A stretch of DNA of 20,401 nt from the NCBI GenBank assembly GCA_039190005.1, contig JBCCYM010000030.1:1-20401 (forward strand). Direction: 5' to 3'. Below are positions 6,452 through 13,574 of this stretch, piece by piece. Position numbers and translations under genes: made by a program. The notes under the pieces were generated by a model, which saw only the letters and a list, made by a program, of their open reading frames with translations, was not told where the DNA came from and made no database searches. This stretch comes from JBCCYM01 sp039190005 (GTDB taxonomy: Bacteria > Pseudomonadota > Gammaproteobacteria > UBA12402). Within the stretch, counting starts at the first letter, position 1, and each line of letters begins with the position of its first letter.

Positions 6452-7998
6452 GTCGCAATGACGCGTTTAACTTCGGCTTTTGAGGTAAGGCCTTGTGTGA
6501 TTAATTGATCAGCCTGATCTTGCAGTTTGTCTATTTTTTGCTGTTGAATTTGGTGAATGATAGTCGAAGACGATAGGGAAGCAAATGCATTATTATCAAT
6601 ACTTAATAATTCATGCACGGCAAGACGGCCTTGGTAACCGTCAAAACAGTATTGGCAATTATCGCTATTATTTTGGCAGTGTTGGCATAATTTACGTAAT
6701 AAACGTTGCGCAGTGATGAGACGAACACTGCTGATGAGATCATAGAGATTAATACCGATATTGATTAAACGTGTGATCGCTTCTTTACTGCTGTTGGTGT
6801 GCAATGTTGATAATACCAGATGACCTGTTTGCGCCGCGCGTATGGCAATTTCCGCTGTTTCAAGGTCACGTATTTCGCCAATCATAATAATGTCCGGGTC
6901 TTGACGTAATAAAGCGCGTAAGACATGGGCAAAATCTAATCCCGCTTTTTTAATCACATTCACTTGATTGATATCGGGGAGCGTGATTTCTATTGGATCT
7001 TCAACAGTGCAGATATTTTTATGTTCACTGTTCAGTGATTGTAATGCGGCATACAATGTGCTTGTTTTACCGCTACCCGTGGGACCAGTCACCAGAATAA
7101 GTCCTTGTGGTTTATTGATGGCCTCAACAAATACTTGTTGCTGCTGTGGCGTGAAGCCTAATTGGTCTAATTCGCGTAAATGGTGTTGATGGTTAAGCAG
7201 GCGAGCGACAATTTTTTCACCATGACGTGTTGGACAGCTGCTGACACGCACATCAATGGCTTGATACTTGAATTGACCATCCTGAGGTAAACGCTGTTCA
7301 GCAATATCTAGTTTTGCCATAATTTTTAGACGAGAAATAATACGTTTGCTCATTTCTTGATTGGGTTGATACAGGGTATGCAATAGACCATCAACGCGAA
7401 AACGAATTCTGAAGACATGTTGGCAATGTTCAAAATGGATGTCGGTAGCCTGTTTATCAATGGCTTGTTGTAATATGTTGTTGACATAAGTGATAATGGG
7501 GCCGTGTTTATAATGGTTATCCGCTGTTGTTTCAGCGACTTGGTAAGTATGCAAGTGTCGCTCTGAACTGTTATATTGTGTGATTTCTAGTTTTTTTATG
7601 ACACTCATCAGTTGAGAATAGCTGACAATAACTGGTTTAATATACTGTTGCACCTGAAAACGCAGTTGATCAATGTTGATGAGTTGAGCTGGATCATAAA
7701 TGGCGATAGATAAGGCGTGATTATCCTGGCGTAGTGGCAATAGTTTTAACGCAATAATTTTTTTGATACCAACACGCTTAATAAGTGCATCATTGATTTT
7801 ATACTCACCAATGTCCTCAGTAGTTAACTTAAATACATCACTGATGACTTTTGCTAATTGTTCCGCGGCAATAATATTGTCATGAATTAACCATTGACAG
7901 AGATTGCTGTTGCCGTTGCTAGAATTGTTTCGCGCGATAACAGCCTGTTGTTGATTGATAATCTTATTTTTTAGCAGGTGCTCAATTAATTTTTGCAT
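6448..7998 (-). CDS. pilB: type IV pilus assembly ATPase PilB
   Basis: PilB is the cytoplasmic hexameric ATPase that powers pilus extension. With the start at 7998 (GGAAG ribosome-binding site about 8 nt upstream) it has 516 residues, somewhat shorter than typical PilB proteins (about 560). It has an N-terminal T2SSE domain (about 1-140), the GspE/PilB core with Walker A GPTGSGKT (305-312), Asp box TVEDPIE (331-337), Walker B with DPDIIMIGEIRD (367-378) and His box STLHTNS. A tetracysteine zinc site follows at C438, C441, C448 and C451. The open frame extends 12 codons upstream to 8034, deeper into pilA, but that form lacks a ribosome-binding site. The chosen start overlaps the pilA end by 13 nt. 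A retraction ATPase (pilT) is not in the window. Confidence 0.92.
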   Translation of the reverse strand: MQKLIEHLLKNKIINQQQAVIARNNSSNGNSNLCQWLIHDNIIAAEQLAKVISDVFKLTTEDIGEYKINDALIKRVGIKKIIALKLLPLRQDNHALSIAIYDPAQLINIDQLRFQVQQYIKPVIVSYSQLMSVIKKLEITQYNSSERHLHTYQVAETTADNHYKHGPIITYVNNILQQAIDKQATDIHFEHCQHVFRIRFRVDGLLHTLYQPNQEMSKRIISRLKIMAKLDIAEQRLPQDGQFKYQAIDVRVSSCPTRHGEKIVARLLNHQHHLRELDQLGFTPQQQQVFVEAINKPQGLILVTGPTGSGKTSTLYAALQSLNSEHKNICTVEDPIEITLPDINQVNVIKKAGLDFAHVLRALLRQDPDIIMIGEIRDLETAEIAIRAAQTGHLVLSTLHTNSSKEAITRLINIGINLYDLISSVRLITAQRLLRKLCQHCQNNSDNCQYCFDGYQGRLAVHELLSIDNNAFASLSSSTIIHQIQQQKIDKLQDQADQLITQGLTSKAEVKRVIAT

Positions 7999-8384
7999 AG
8001 ACTGGCTTCCAGGCAGGTGCCGCTTACCGTCCATCGACTGCCGGTGCTGTTAGGTGTCAGAACATAGGTATAAGCGCCCGCGCGTGCTGTCGCGGTTGCT
8101 GTAATAATGCCATTTATGACCGTTAAACTTTGCAGATTATCAGTCGGTTCCGGTGCAGCGGGAATGCCATTCTGACCGATATTAATCTCCGACAAATCAA
8201 TGCCGTCTTGCAAGGCTAAGCTGACAGCGGTTTTATAAGGTGAGGTTGCCAGCATCACTTCAACAAAGCGTGAATTTCTCAGATAATGCTGATAACTGGG
8301 CAGCGCAATGGCGGCAAGAATGCCAATAATGGCCATCACAATCAGTAATTCTAATAGCGTAAAGCCGGTATATTTTTTTCGCAT
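7986..8384 (-). CDS. pilA: type IV pilin (prepilin)
   Basis: This 132-residue prepilin has the short basic leader MRKKYTG and then the class III cleavage site G7|FTLLELL, with Glu at mature position 5. The hydrophobic N-terminal helix reads IVMAIIGILAAIALPSYQHY. The globular domain ends with a cysteine pair (GTCLEASLC), the C-terminal disulfide loop of type IVa pilins. An upstream in-frame ATG at 8432 would add 16 residues before the leader; the start at 8384 is preferred because TTAGGA lies about 9 nt upstream and the leader then has normal length. Unprocessed pilin needs a prepilin peptidase, which is not encoded nearby. It could be the major pilin or a minor one: one pilin gene directly ahead of pilB suggests the major subunit. 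Confidence 0.9.
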   Translation of the reverse strand: MRKKYTGFTLLELLIVMAIIGILAAIALPSYQHYLRNSRFVEVMLATSPYKTAVSLALQDGIDLSEINIGQNGIPAAPEPTDNLQSLTVINGIITATATARAGAYTYVLTPNSTGSRWTVSGTCLEASLCKN

Positions 8385-8563
8385 GGTATAGTTTCCTAAG
8401 TTGAAATAGTAGAAGTTTTTGACTGAACTCATGATTAAGGTTGGGCTAATATGAGTTTAATTTACATGAAGTTTTATTTTTATTTATTTGATTTATAATG
8501 ATTTAATGTAATTATCTGCTGTTGATGAGATATGGAGAAAGTTAATGAAATGAATGAGTTACT

Positions 8564-8591
8564 ATTATACTGATACGATGATTTCGGTCAA
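8564..8591 (-). promoter_or_regulatory. sigma70-type promoter candidate for the pilA-pilB-pilC-msr run
   Basis: Read on the minus strand, TTGACC (8591-8586) and TATAAT (8569-8564) are separated by 16 nt. That is a perfect -10 and a 5/6 -35. Transcription would start near 8556, giving an untranslated leader of about 170 nt before pilA. I found no sigma54 (GG-N10-GC) pattern before pilA, unlike many pilin genes. Confidence 0.55.
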
Positions 8592-8604
8592 TAAAAATAA
8601 TGTA

Positions 8605-10173
8605 TTATTTTACACTAGCAGGCAAAGGCTCGTCTAAGGATTTCAGTTCATAGTTGGATTGATCAATCGGCAGTTTAGAAATAAGGCTCCAAAGTATAAT
8701 GATAATACTGAATACGCCTATCACTATTAACGCGCTTATGCCAGATAAAACACCACGTCCATCACCATAAGAACCGTAATATGAAATAACACCAATCCCT
8801 ATAAACCAAACCCACATCCAAATGGAATAACGGAAATCAAGCGGCATGTGTTTTTTTTGTACAAAACCGTGATAAATAATGGTAAATGCCGCACCTATAA
8901 TAGCGGCACCGAGAAAATATCTAATGGCATCCCAACCACACCAGTAAATCATAAAATTAGCGACAATAAATGCTAATACAGAGAAAACTAAACCAAAAGG
9001 TAATTTAAATGTGCGAATAAAGTCAGGATGTTGATACCTTAATGATAATAAACATAAGGGCCCAACTGTATAATTAACCATCATAATAGATGTTAAATTA
9101 TTAACCATTTTCCCCCAGCCTTGTCCTAAAAATAACGCAATAATCAGTGAAATAATAGTGTTGAAAAATAATGCCAGATGGTAAGTTTTAAATCGATTCT
9201 TATGTTTGAATAAACTGGGGATGTAACCAAATTTCGCACTTCGATAGACAGCGGTATTGCTTGAAGAAAGGTTAAAAATATTGGCCGCATAAGGTGAAGT
9301 AACAGCACCAACATATAAAATAAATATCAGCACATCGACTAAAGGTGTTTTCGTATTATAGATCATATCCGCAAATGGTCTGATATTGCTGGCGATCAAG
9401 CTGGCTGTGGCATTGATGTTATAAGTAAATTGCAAGAGTACGTACAGTAGTAAACAAACTAACAGTGAAATAAAAAGCGCGAAAGGAATGGCATAGGCTG
9501 GATTTTTTGCTCGACCGGCATTGGTGCAAACAGATTTAAAACCATTAAAAGCAAAAATAATACCTAAAGGAATAGCACTAAAAATACCTCTGACACTATG
9601 TGAATGGATAATCTCATGCCGGGGAATATGTAAACTTGCGTAAGCGCCATAAATGATAACACATAAAGGCACACCAATCTTTATGGTAATAAATAGGTAT
9701 TTATTTAACCAGGAAACCCATTTAATACTAAAGTAATTAATAATGCTAATAGAGATAATCAGCAGTATAATGACTATTTTGCCATTGCCTGTTAAATGGC
9801 TATTGGCGTAAATTAAGTTGGGATAGAAATGGCTTAAATATTGTATTGTCGCTTGCGCTTCAATCGGTACCAATGCCAGCCATGATAACCAACTTAAAAC
9901 GCCAAAGATGCTTGATACCAGGTAGCCGTGTGTAATTCTGGGTAACACAGTTGTCGAGCCATCACGGGGGATCATGGAACAGGTTTCAGCAAAACAAAGG
10001 GCGATGAGCAGAATCATTAAAAAGGCGATTATCCAAGAATAGATCCCATAAGTTCCGGCTTGAGAAAAAACGAATCCGGGCGCTAATAGCCAGCCTGATC
10101 CTAAAATAGTGCTAATCGCGATTAAAGCTAAGGGGAGGGCGTGTAATTCTTTTTTAGCTAAATAGTCTGACAT
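8605..10173 (-). CDS. amino-acid permease, APC superfamily (YveA-like)
   Basis: This 522-residue polytopic membrane protein has about 12-14 hydrophobic helices. The first helix carries the APC signature ALIAISTILGSGWLLAPGFV, with the G-S-G kink that binds the amino-acid backbone. SMIPRDGSTTVLPRITHGYL follows in the place of the family's G-G-x-Y loop. The segment IIFAFNGFKSVCTNAGRAKN, followed by PAYAIPFAL, matches the conserved F-x-F-x-G-F-x-x-x-x-x-x-x-x-E-x-x-N-P loop, with Glu replaced by Arg. Length and layout are closest, from memory, to the aspartate/proton symporter YveA of Bacillus, but the substrate is not readable. The gene stands alone between the Mrp operon end (98 nt away) and the pil promoter. 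A weak TTGCAA-17-TATCTT pair lies upstream, about 10235-10207. The ribosome-binding site is poor. Confidence 0.8.
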   Translation of the reverse strand: MSDYLAKKELHALPLALIAISTILGSGWLLAPGFVFSQAGTYGIYSWIIAFLMILLIALCFAETCSMIPRDGSTTVLPRITHGYLVSSIFGVLSWLSWLALVPIEAQATIQYLSHFYPNLIYANSHLTGNGKIVIILLIISISIINYFSIKWVSWLNKYLFITIKIGVPLCVIIYGAYASLHIPRHEIIHSHSVRGIFSAIPLGIIFAFNGFKSVCTNAGRAKNPAYAIPFALFISLLVCLLLYVLLQFTYNINATASLIASNIRPFADMIYNTKTPLVDVLIFILYVGAVTSPYAANIFNLSSSNTAVYRSAKFGYIPSLFKHKNRFKTYHLALFFNTIISLIIALFLGQGWGKMVNNLTSIMMVNYTVGPLCLLSLRYQHPDFIRTFKLPFGLVFSVLAFIVANFMIYWCGWDAIRYFLGAAIIGAAFTIIYHGFVQKKHMPLDFRYSIWMWVWFIGIGVISYYGSYGDGRGVLSGISALIVIGVFSIIIILWSLISKLPIDQSNYELKSLDEPLPASVK

Positions 10174-10271
10174 ATATTTACTCTGTGATTAATTCTCTGC
10201 CCGAAAAAAAGAAAGATACAAAAAGATAGGTTTTTTTGCAATAAAAACATTGATGATTCTTTTCTTTATTC

Positions 10272-10646
10272 TTATTTGGTATCCACTTTCTTTCTGTGTT
10301 CGCTAATTAATTCATGCGTTTTGACATTGTAATGATCACGTAATTCATCAATAATCGTGCCTTTCCATATGGGTATATTGATAAAATAGGACGCACGGGC
10401 GATCATGTGCGCGCCGATAGGTACCGTCATAAAGATGAATATAATGGTAACTAAGGATTTGATTGTGGCTTCAACTGACATAAAATGGAGCATTACCCCG
10501 ATTAGAATAAGACCCACCCCCATAGTGCCGGCTTTGGTCGCGGCATGCATTCGCAGCAATAAATCTGGAAAACGGATGACGCCAATCGCCGCTATCAGCG
10601 TAAACGCCGCGCCCAATAACATAAATATACTACAGATAATGTTCAT
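10272..10646 (-). CDS. mrpG: Na+(cation)/H+ antiporter subunit G
   Basis: Smallest-class membrane subunit of the Mrp/Mnh complex, 124 residues with three hydrophobic helices. The family signature RFPDLLLRMHAATKAG lies at 25-40, followed by TMGVGLILIGVML. The frame is open for a further 16 codons into mrpF, but the start at 10646 puts the conserved N-terminal helix (MNIICSIFMLLGAAF) at the terminus as in homologues and leaves a 10-nt gap after mrpF. It has a GAGAAAA ribosome-binding site. It is the last gene of the operon, followed by 98 nt without an evident terminator hairpin. The C-terminal tail is charged and cytoplasmic. Confidence 0.93.
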   Translation of the reverse strand: MNIICSIFMLLGAAFTLIAAIGVIRFPDLLLRMHAATKAGTMGVGLILIGVMLHFMSVEATIKSLVTIIFIFMTVPIGAHMIARASYFINIPIWKGTIIDELRDHYNVKTHELISEHRKKVDTK

Positions 10647-10656
10647 AGCTTTTTTC

Positions 10657-10962
10657 TCATTTAGAATTATTTTTTTGTCCAAGTTGCCATTCAATAAATT
10701 GCGCGAAAGCGATTGTGCCTAAAAAGCTAATTAACGCTAAGGCGATAATAATATCCAGATACAGTGGTTGTTGTTCAACCACTGAAAAGATACTGATGAC
10801 ACAGATAATCATCATTGAGATCGCGTCAAAAGCAATCACGCGATCGGGTAAGTTAGGCCCTTTAAGTAAACGAAGAAAAGTGATAATAATGGCTGAACTG
10901 AGTAATACCATAGAAATTATCAAGCTGTAGTGTAGAAACAGGTATGAAAAGTGACTGTTCAT
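10657..10962 (-). CDS. mrpF: Na+(cation)/H+ antiporter subunit F
   Basis: A 101-residue, three-helix subunit of the Mrp antiporter with the family motif RLLKGPNLPDRVIAFD at 31-46, then SVVEQQPLYLDIIIALALIS. Normal length for MrpF (about 90-100). The ATG overlaps the mrpE stop by 4 nt, so translation is coupled. In known Mrp complexes MrpF and MrpG pack against MrpE and the MrpA C-terminus; no separate enzymatic role is established. Confidence 0.93.
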   Translation of the reverse strand: MNSHFSYLFLHYSLIISMVLLSSAIIITFLRLLKGPNLPDRVIAFDAISMMIICVISIFSVVEQQPLYLDIIIALALISFLGTIAFAQFIEWQLGQKNNSK

Positions 10963-11306
10963 CGCATAATCTCCAACAGTGGTTTTTCTAAATTTTTCTT
11001 AATCGATGCTTTTAATTTATCAATATTATCGGCAAAAACAGTGTGGACAAAAATAGTATGTTTATCGGTGGAAATATCTAGGGTTAAGGTGCCCGGTGTT
11101 AATGAAATTAAGCTTGCCAGTATCGCGATTTCGATATCGGTATCACTGCCAATATCAATGGCGATAACGCCGACTTTCCCTTTAATTCGACGCGTCAGGA
11201 CATCTCTAGCAATTTTTAAGCTGGAAATTGTGATTTCAAAAATAACGTAAAGTGCGAATATAACCAGTAGCACAAATTTTCTTAGATAGCGTATTAAAGC
11301 CGTCAT
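10959..11306 (-). CDS. mrpE: Na+(cation)/H+ antiporter subunit E (short form)
   Basis: MrpE family subunit of 115 residues. One hydrophobic N-terminal stretch (about 11-31, FVLLVIFALYVIFEITISSL) is followed by the soluble MrpE domain with SLTPGTLTLDIS and HTIFVHTVF. Bacillus MrpE is near 158 residues with an additional N-terminal membrane hairpin, so this is the short form; nothing resembling the missing part is found in frame upstream, where the mrpD end overlaps by 4 nt. It also overlaps mrpF by 4 nt. Confidence 0.9.
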   Translation of the reverse strand: MTALIRYLRKFVLLVIFALYVIFEITISSLKIARDVLTRRIKGKVGVIAIDIGSDTDIEIAILASLISLTPGTLTLDISTDKHTIFVHTVFADNIDKLKASIKKNLEKPLLEIMR

Positions 11307-12802
11307 GAGATACCTCTTAATACTAAATTGATATATTGTTGTGGGTGCAATAACTGCTCACTAATCATCCGAGTAAAATTAAAAAGTAATACCGGATCCA
11401 GACTGATGATGACAATTAAAACCAGTAGGATAATGGTGGGGATGAAAAGCAACAATTTATCTTGTTGAGATAAAGCGGGTTTTGGCAGTTGTTTTTGCTG
11501 ATCACGTAGAAAAATCTGTAACCATATTTTTTTAATAATATACAGTGTTAATAAGCTGACAAACAGCATCACAATAATCGTGATAGAGGCGTTTTGTCGA
11601 GCTGCCGCCATAATAAGCATCACTTTAGCCCAAAACCCCGATGATGGTGGAAAGCCGGCCAGTGCCAATGCTGGAATTAAAAATAGAATGGCGAGCCAAG
11701 GGTGTAATCGGTACAAAGCCGATATTTTTCTAAGACGATGGTGGGCCGCGTAACGTTCAATAATACCGGCGGTCATAAATAGGCTGACTTTCACTAATAC
11801 ATGTTGAAACAAATAAAATACTGCGGCCGCGATGGCTAAAGGTGTGCCTATCACCAGACCAACAATCATATAGCCAATATGACTGATCAAGGTGAATGAT
11901 AAAATGCGCCGCAGATTTGATTGATTGATAGCCCCCAGGATACCAATAATGAGTGTCAATAAACCTAAAACCCACAACATATTATGGATAAGCGTGTTAT
12001 AGGCAAAAACCAGGGTGCAAACACGGATCAACGCGTAAACACCTAGCTTACTCAGTAATCCGGCAAATATCGCTGAAGCGGAGAAGCTTGGCGTATGGTA
12101 TGACGCCGGCAGCCAGAAAAATAATGGAAATAACGCGGCTTTTACAGCCAATGCCAGTACCAGTAACAAGGATATTGCCGTGATGAGACCATTGGACGGC
12201 ATGTTGGCAATATCTCTGGCGACATCCGCCATATTTAAGGTGCCGGTAACGCCATAAATGAGGGCGATGGCGGTAAGTAAAATCAGCGTCGCTAACAAAT
12301 TAATTACCACATATCGCACCGTGCCATCAAGTTGAATTTTTCTGCCGCCACAACTCATCAGCACAAATGAACCAATGACAGTGACTTCAAACCAAACATA
12401 GAGATTGAAAAAATCACCAGTAGCAAAAGCGCCACAAAGTCCGACCAGTAGAATACAAAAAGAAGGATAGAAACCACTGGCGATATGCTGATGGTTGAGA
12501 TCGGCGCAACTATAAATAGCCACACATAAACCGACAATTGCTGTGAGTAATAGCATCATGGCGCTGAATTTATCAACAACTAAGGTAATGCCAAATGGTG
12601 CCTGCCAGTCACTGATATAGGCAATGAGTATTTGATGGCGTGATACTTCATAGAGTAATAATAAACTGACACACAGCAAAATAGCGCAAGCTAACACCGT
12701 CGCCAGTTTCTGTATACGGTAAAAATGCCAGCATATAAACGCGACAATACTGGCGAGTAACATAATAATAATCGGTAACGCGGGTAGATAATTGGTAATC
12801 AC
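11303..12802 (-). CDS. mrpD: Na+(cation)/H+ antiporter subunit D
   Basis: A NuoM/NuoN-like, proton-translocating membrane subunit of 499 residues with about 14 helices. The key charged residues of the antiporter-type subunits are present: Glu139 in LYVWFEVTVIG and Lys221 in LALAVKAALFPLFFWLPASY. A further lysine helix, FQHVLVKVSLFMTAGIIE, and ALAGFPPSSGFWAKVMLIMA are also typical. Normal length is close to 500. It overlaps mrpC and mrpE by 4 nt each. With MrpA it provides the ion channels of the complex, which exchanges cytoplasmic Na+ or other monovalent cations for external protons. Confidence 0.95.
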   Translation of the reverse strand: MITNYLPALPIIIMLLASIVAFICWHFYRIQKLATVLACAILLCVSLLLLYEVSRHQILIAYISDWQAPFGITLVVDKFSAMMLLLTAIVGLCVAIYSCADLNHQHIASGFYPSFCILLVGLCGAFATGDFFNLYVWFEVTVIGSFVLMSCGGRKIQLDGTVRYVVINLLATLILLTAIALIYGVTGTLNMADVARDIANMPSNGLITAISLLLVLALAVKAALFPLFFWLPASYHTPSFSASAIFAGLLSKLGVYALIRVCTLVFAYNTLIHNMLWVLGLLTLIIGILGAINQSNLRRILSFTLISHIGYMIVGLVIGTPLAIAAAVFYLFQHVLVKVSLFMTAGIIERYAAHHRLRKISALYRLHPWLAILFLIPALALAGFPPSSGFWAKVMLIMAAARQNASITIIVMLFVSLLTLYIIKKIWLQIFLRDQQKQLPKPALSQQDKLLLFIPTIILLVLIVIISLDPVLLFNFTRMISEQLLHPQQYINLVLRGIS

Positions 12803-13167
12803 TGTGGCTTATTTTCCTGAGGTCGAGGTTCAGCTTTTAGCATATTGTCAACATTCATTGTGCCGAGTTCTTGCCACGCTTTGGTAATCAGAATAAGTGA
12901 AAAGGTAAAGACACCAAAACCAATCACAATAGCGGTTAGAATTAATGCTTGAGGCAGCGCGTTGGCGACACCAATGGCTTTTGTCGCGTGCTCCGGCACA
13001 AAGGCTGGATTTTTTTCGCCGAGACGACCTAGGGTAAAAATAAGTAAGTTAATGGTCGTGCTAATCAGTGTGATACCAAAAAGTACCCGTACTAAATTAC
13101 GATTTAAGAGTAAATAAACACTAATACCAAAAAGTAACCCCAATCCCCAACACAGTAATGTTTCCAT
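12799..13167 (-). CDS. mrpC: Na+(cation)/H+ antiporter subunit C
   Basis: A NuoK-like subunit of 122 residues and three helices. The NuoK/MrpC signature ANALPQALILTAIVIGF is at 68-84. The start at 13167 (METLLCWG) has the best ribosome-binding site in the operon, GGAGGAGA 7 nt upstream, and lies 2 nt after the mrpB stop; the open frame back to 13224 is discarded for this reason. The C-terminal 25 residues are a hydrophilic tail rich in Lys, Pro and Gln. It overlaps mrpD by 4 nt. Confidence 0.94.
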   Translation of the reverse strand: METLLCWGLGLLFGISVYLLLNRNLVRVLFGITLISTTINLLIFTLGRLGEKNPAFVPEHATKAIGVANALPQALILTAIVIGFGVFTFSLILITKAWQELGTMNVDNMLKAEPRPQENKPQ

Positions 13168-13169
13168 GT

Positions 13170-13574
13170 TCAAGTCTCCTCCAAGGCTAAAATAATCATT
13201 AGAATTGAACCCAATACAACACAATACACGCCAATATCAAATAATATGGGCGTGCCTAATTTTTCATCAGTTAATGGCAGGGTAAACCAGATACCGGATA
13301 GAAAAGGTTTATGGGATAAAAATGAAATAAGGCCACTGCTTAACGCGAAAATCAGGCCTATCGCGATGATATAACGCAAATCAATACGTATCAGTCGACG
13401 AGTAGCTTCAGTGCCATAGGCGATAAGATAGAGTGAAAAACCGCTGGCGGCAATAAGTCCACCGGAAAACCCACCACCGGGTTCATTATGTCCTCGCCAT
13501 AAAATGAATAAGGAAAAAAGCAGGATCAGCCAGATCAAAAATTTTGTCGCGACGCGTAAGATGATGGAATTCAT
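13170..13574 (-). CDS. mrpB: Na+(cation)/H+ antiporter subunit B
   Basis: A 134-residue MrpB/MnhB membrane subunit with four helices and the invariant GHNEPGGGFSGGL at 28-40, followed by a LYLIAYGTEATRR segment. It begins with a 4-nt overlap on the mrpA stop and ends 2 nt before mrpC. It is a separate gene, as in Bacillus-type operons; MrpB and the MrpA C-terminus together make the NuoJ-like part of the complex. Confidence 0.94.
   Translation of the reverse strand: MNSIILRVATKFLIWLILLFSLFILWRGHNEPGGGFSGGLIAASGFSLYLIAYGTEATRRLIRIDLRYIIAIGLIFALSSGLISFLSHKPFLSGIWFTLPLTDEKLGTPILFDIGVYCVVLGSILMIILALEET

Noticed and set aside
6968..7189. Plus-strand open frame opposite pilB
   Set aside because: It lies across the Walker A region of pilB and is a codon shadow.
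8594..8611. AT-only palindrome AAAATAAT-GT-ATTATTTT over the permease stop
   Set aside because: A stem of A-U pairs only with a tiny loop is too weak to call a terminator.
10405..11250. Three plus-strand open frames opposite mrpE, mrpF and mrpG
   Set aside because: They have no ribosome-binding sites or family signatures, and the minus strand carries three well-recognised subunits.
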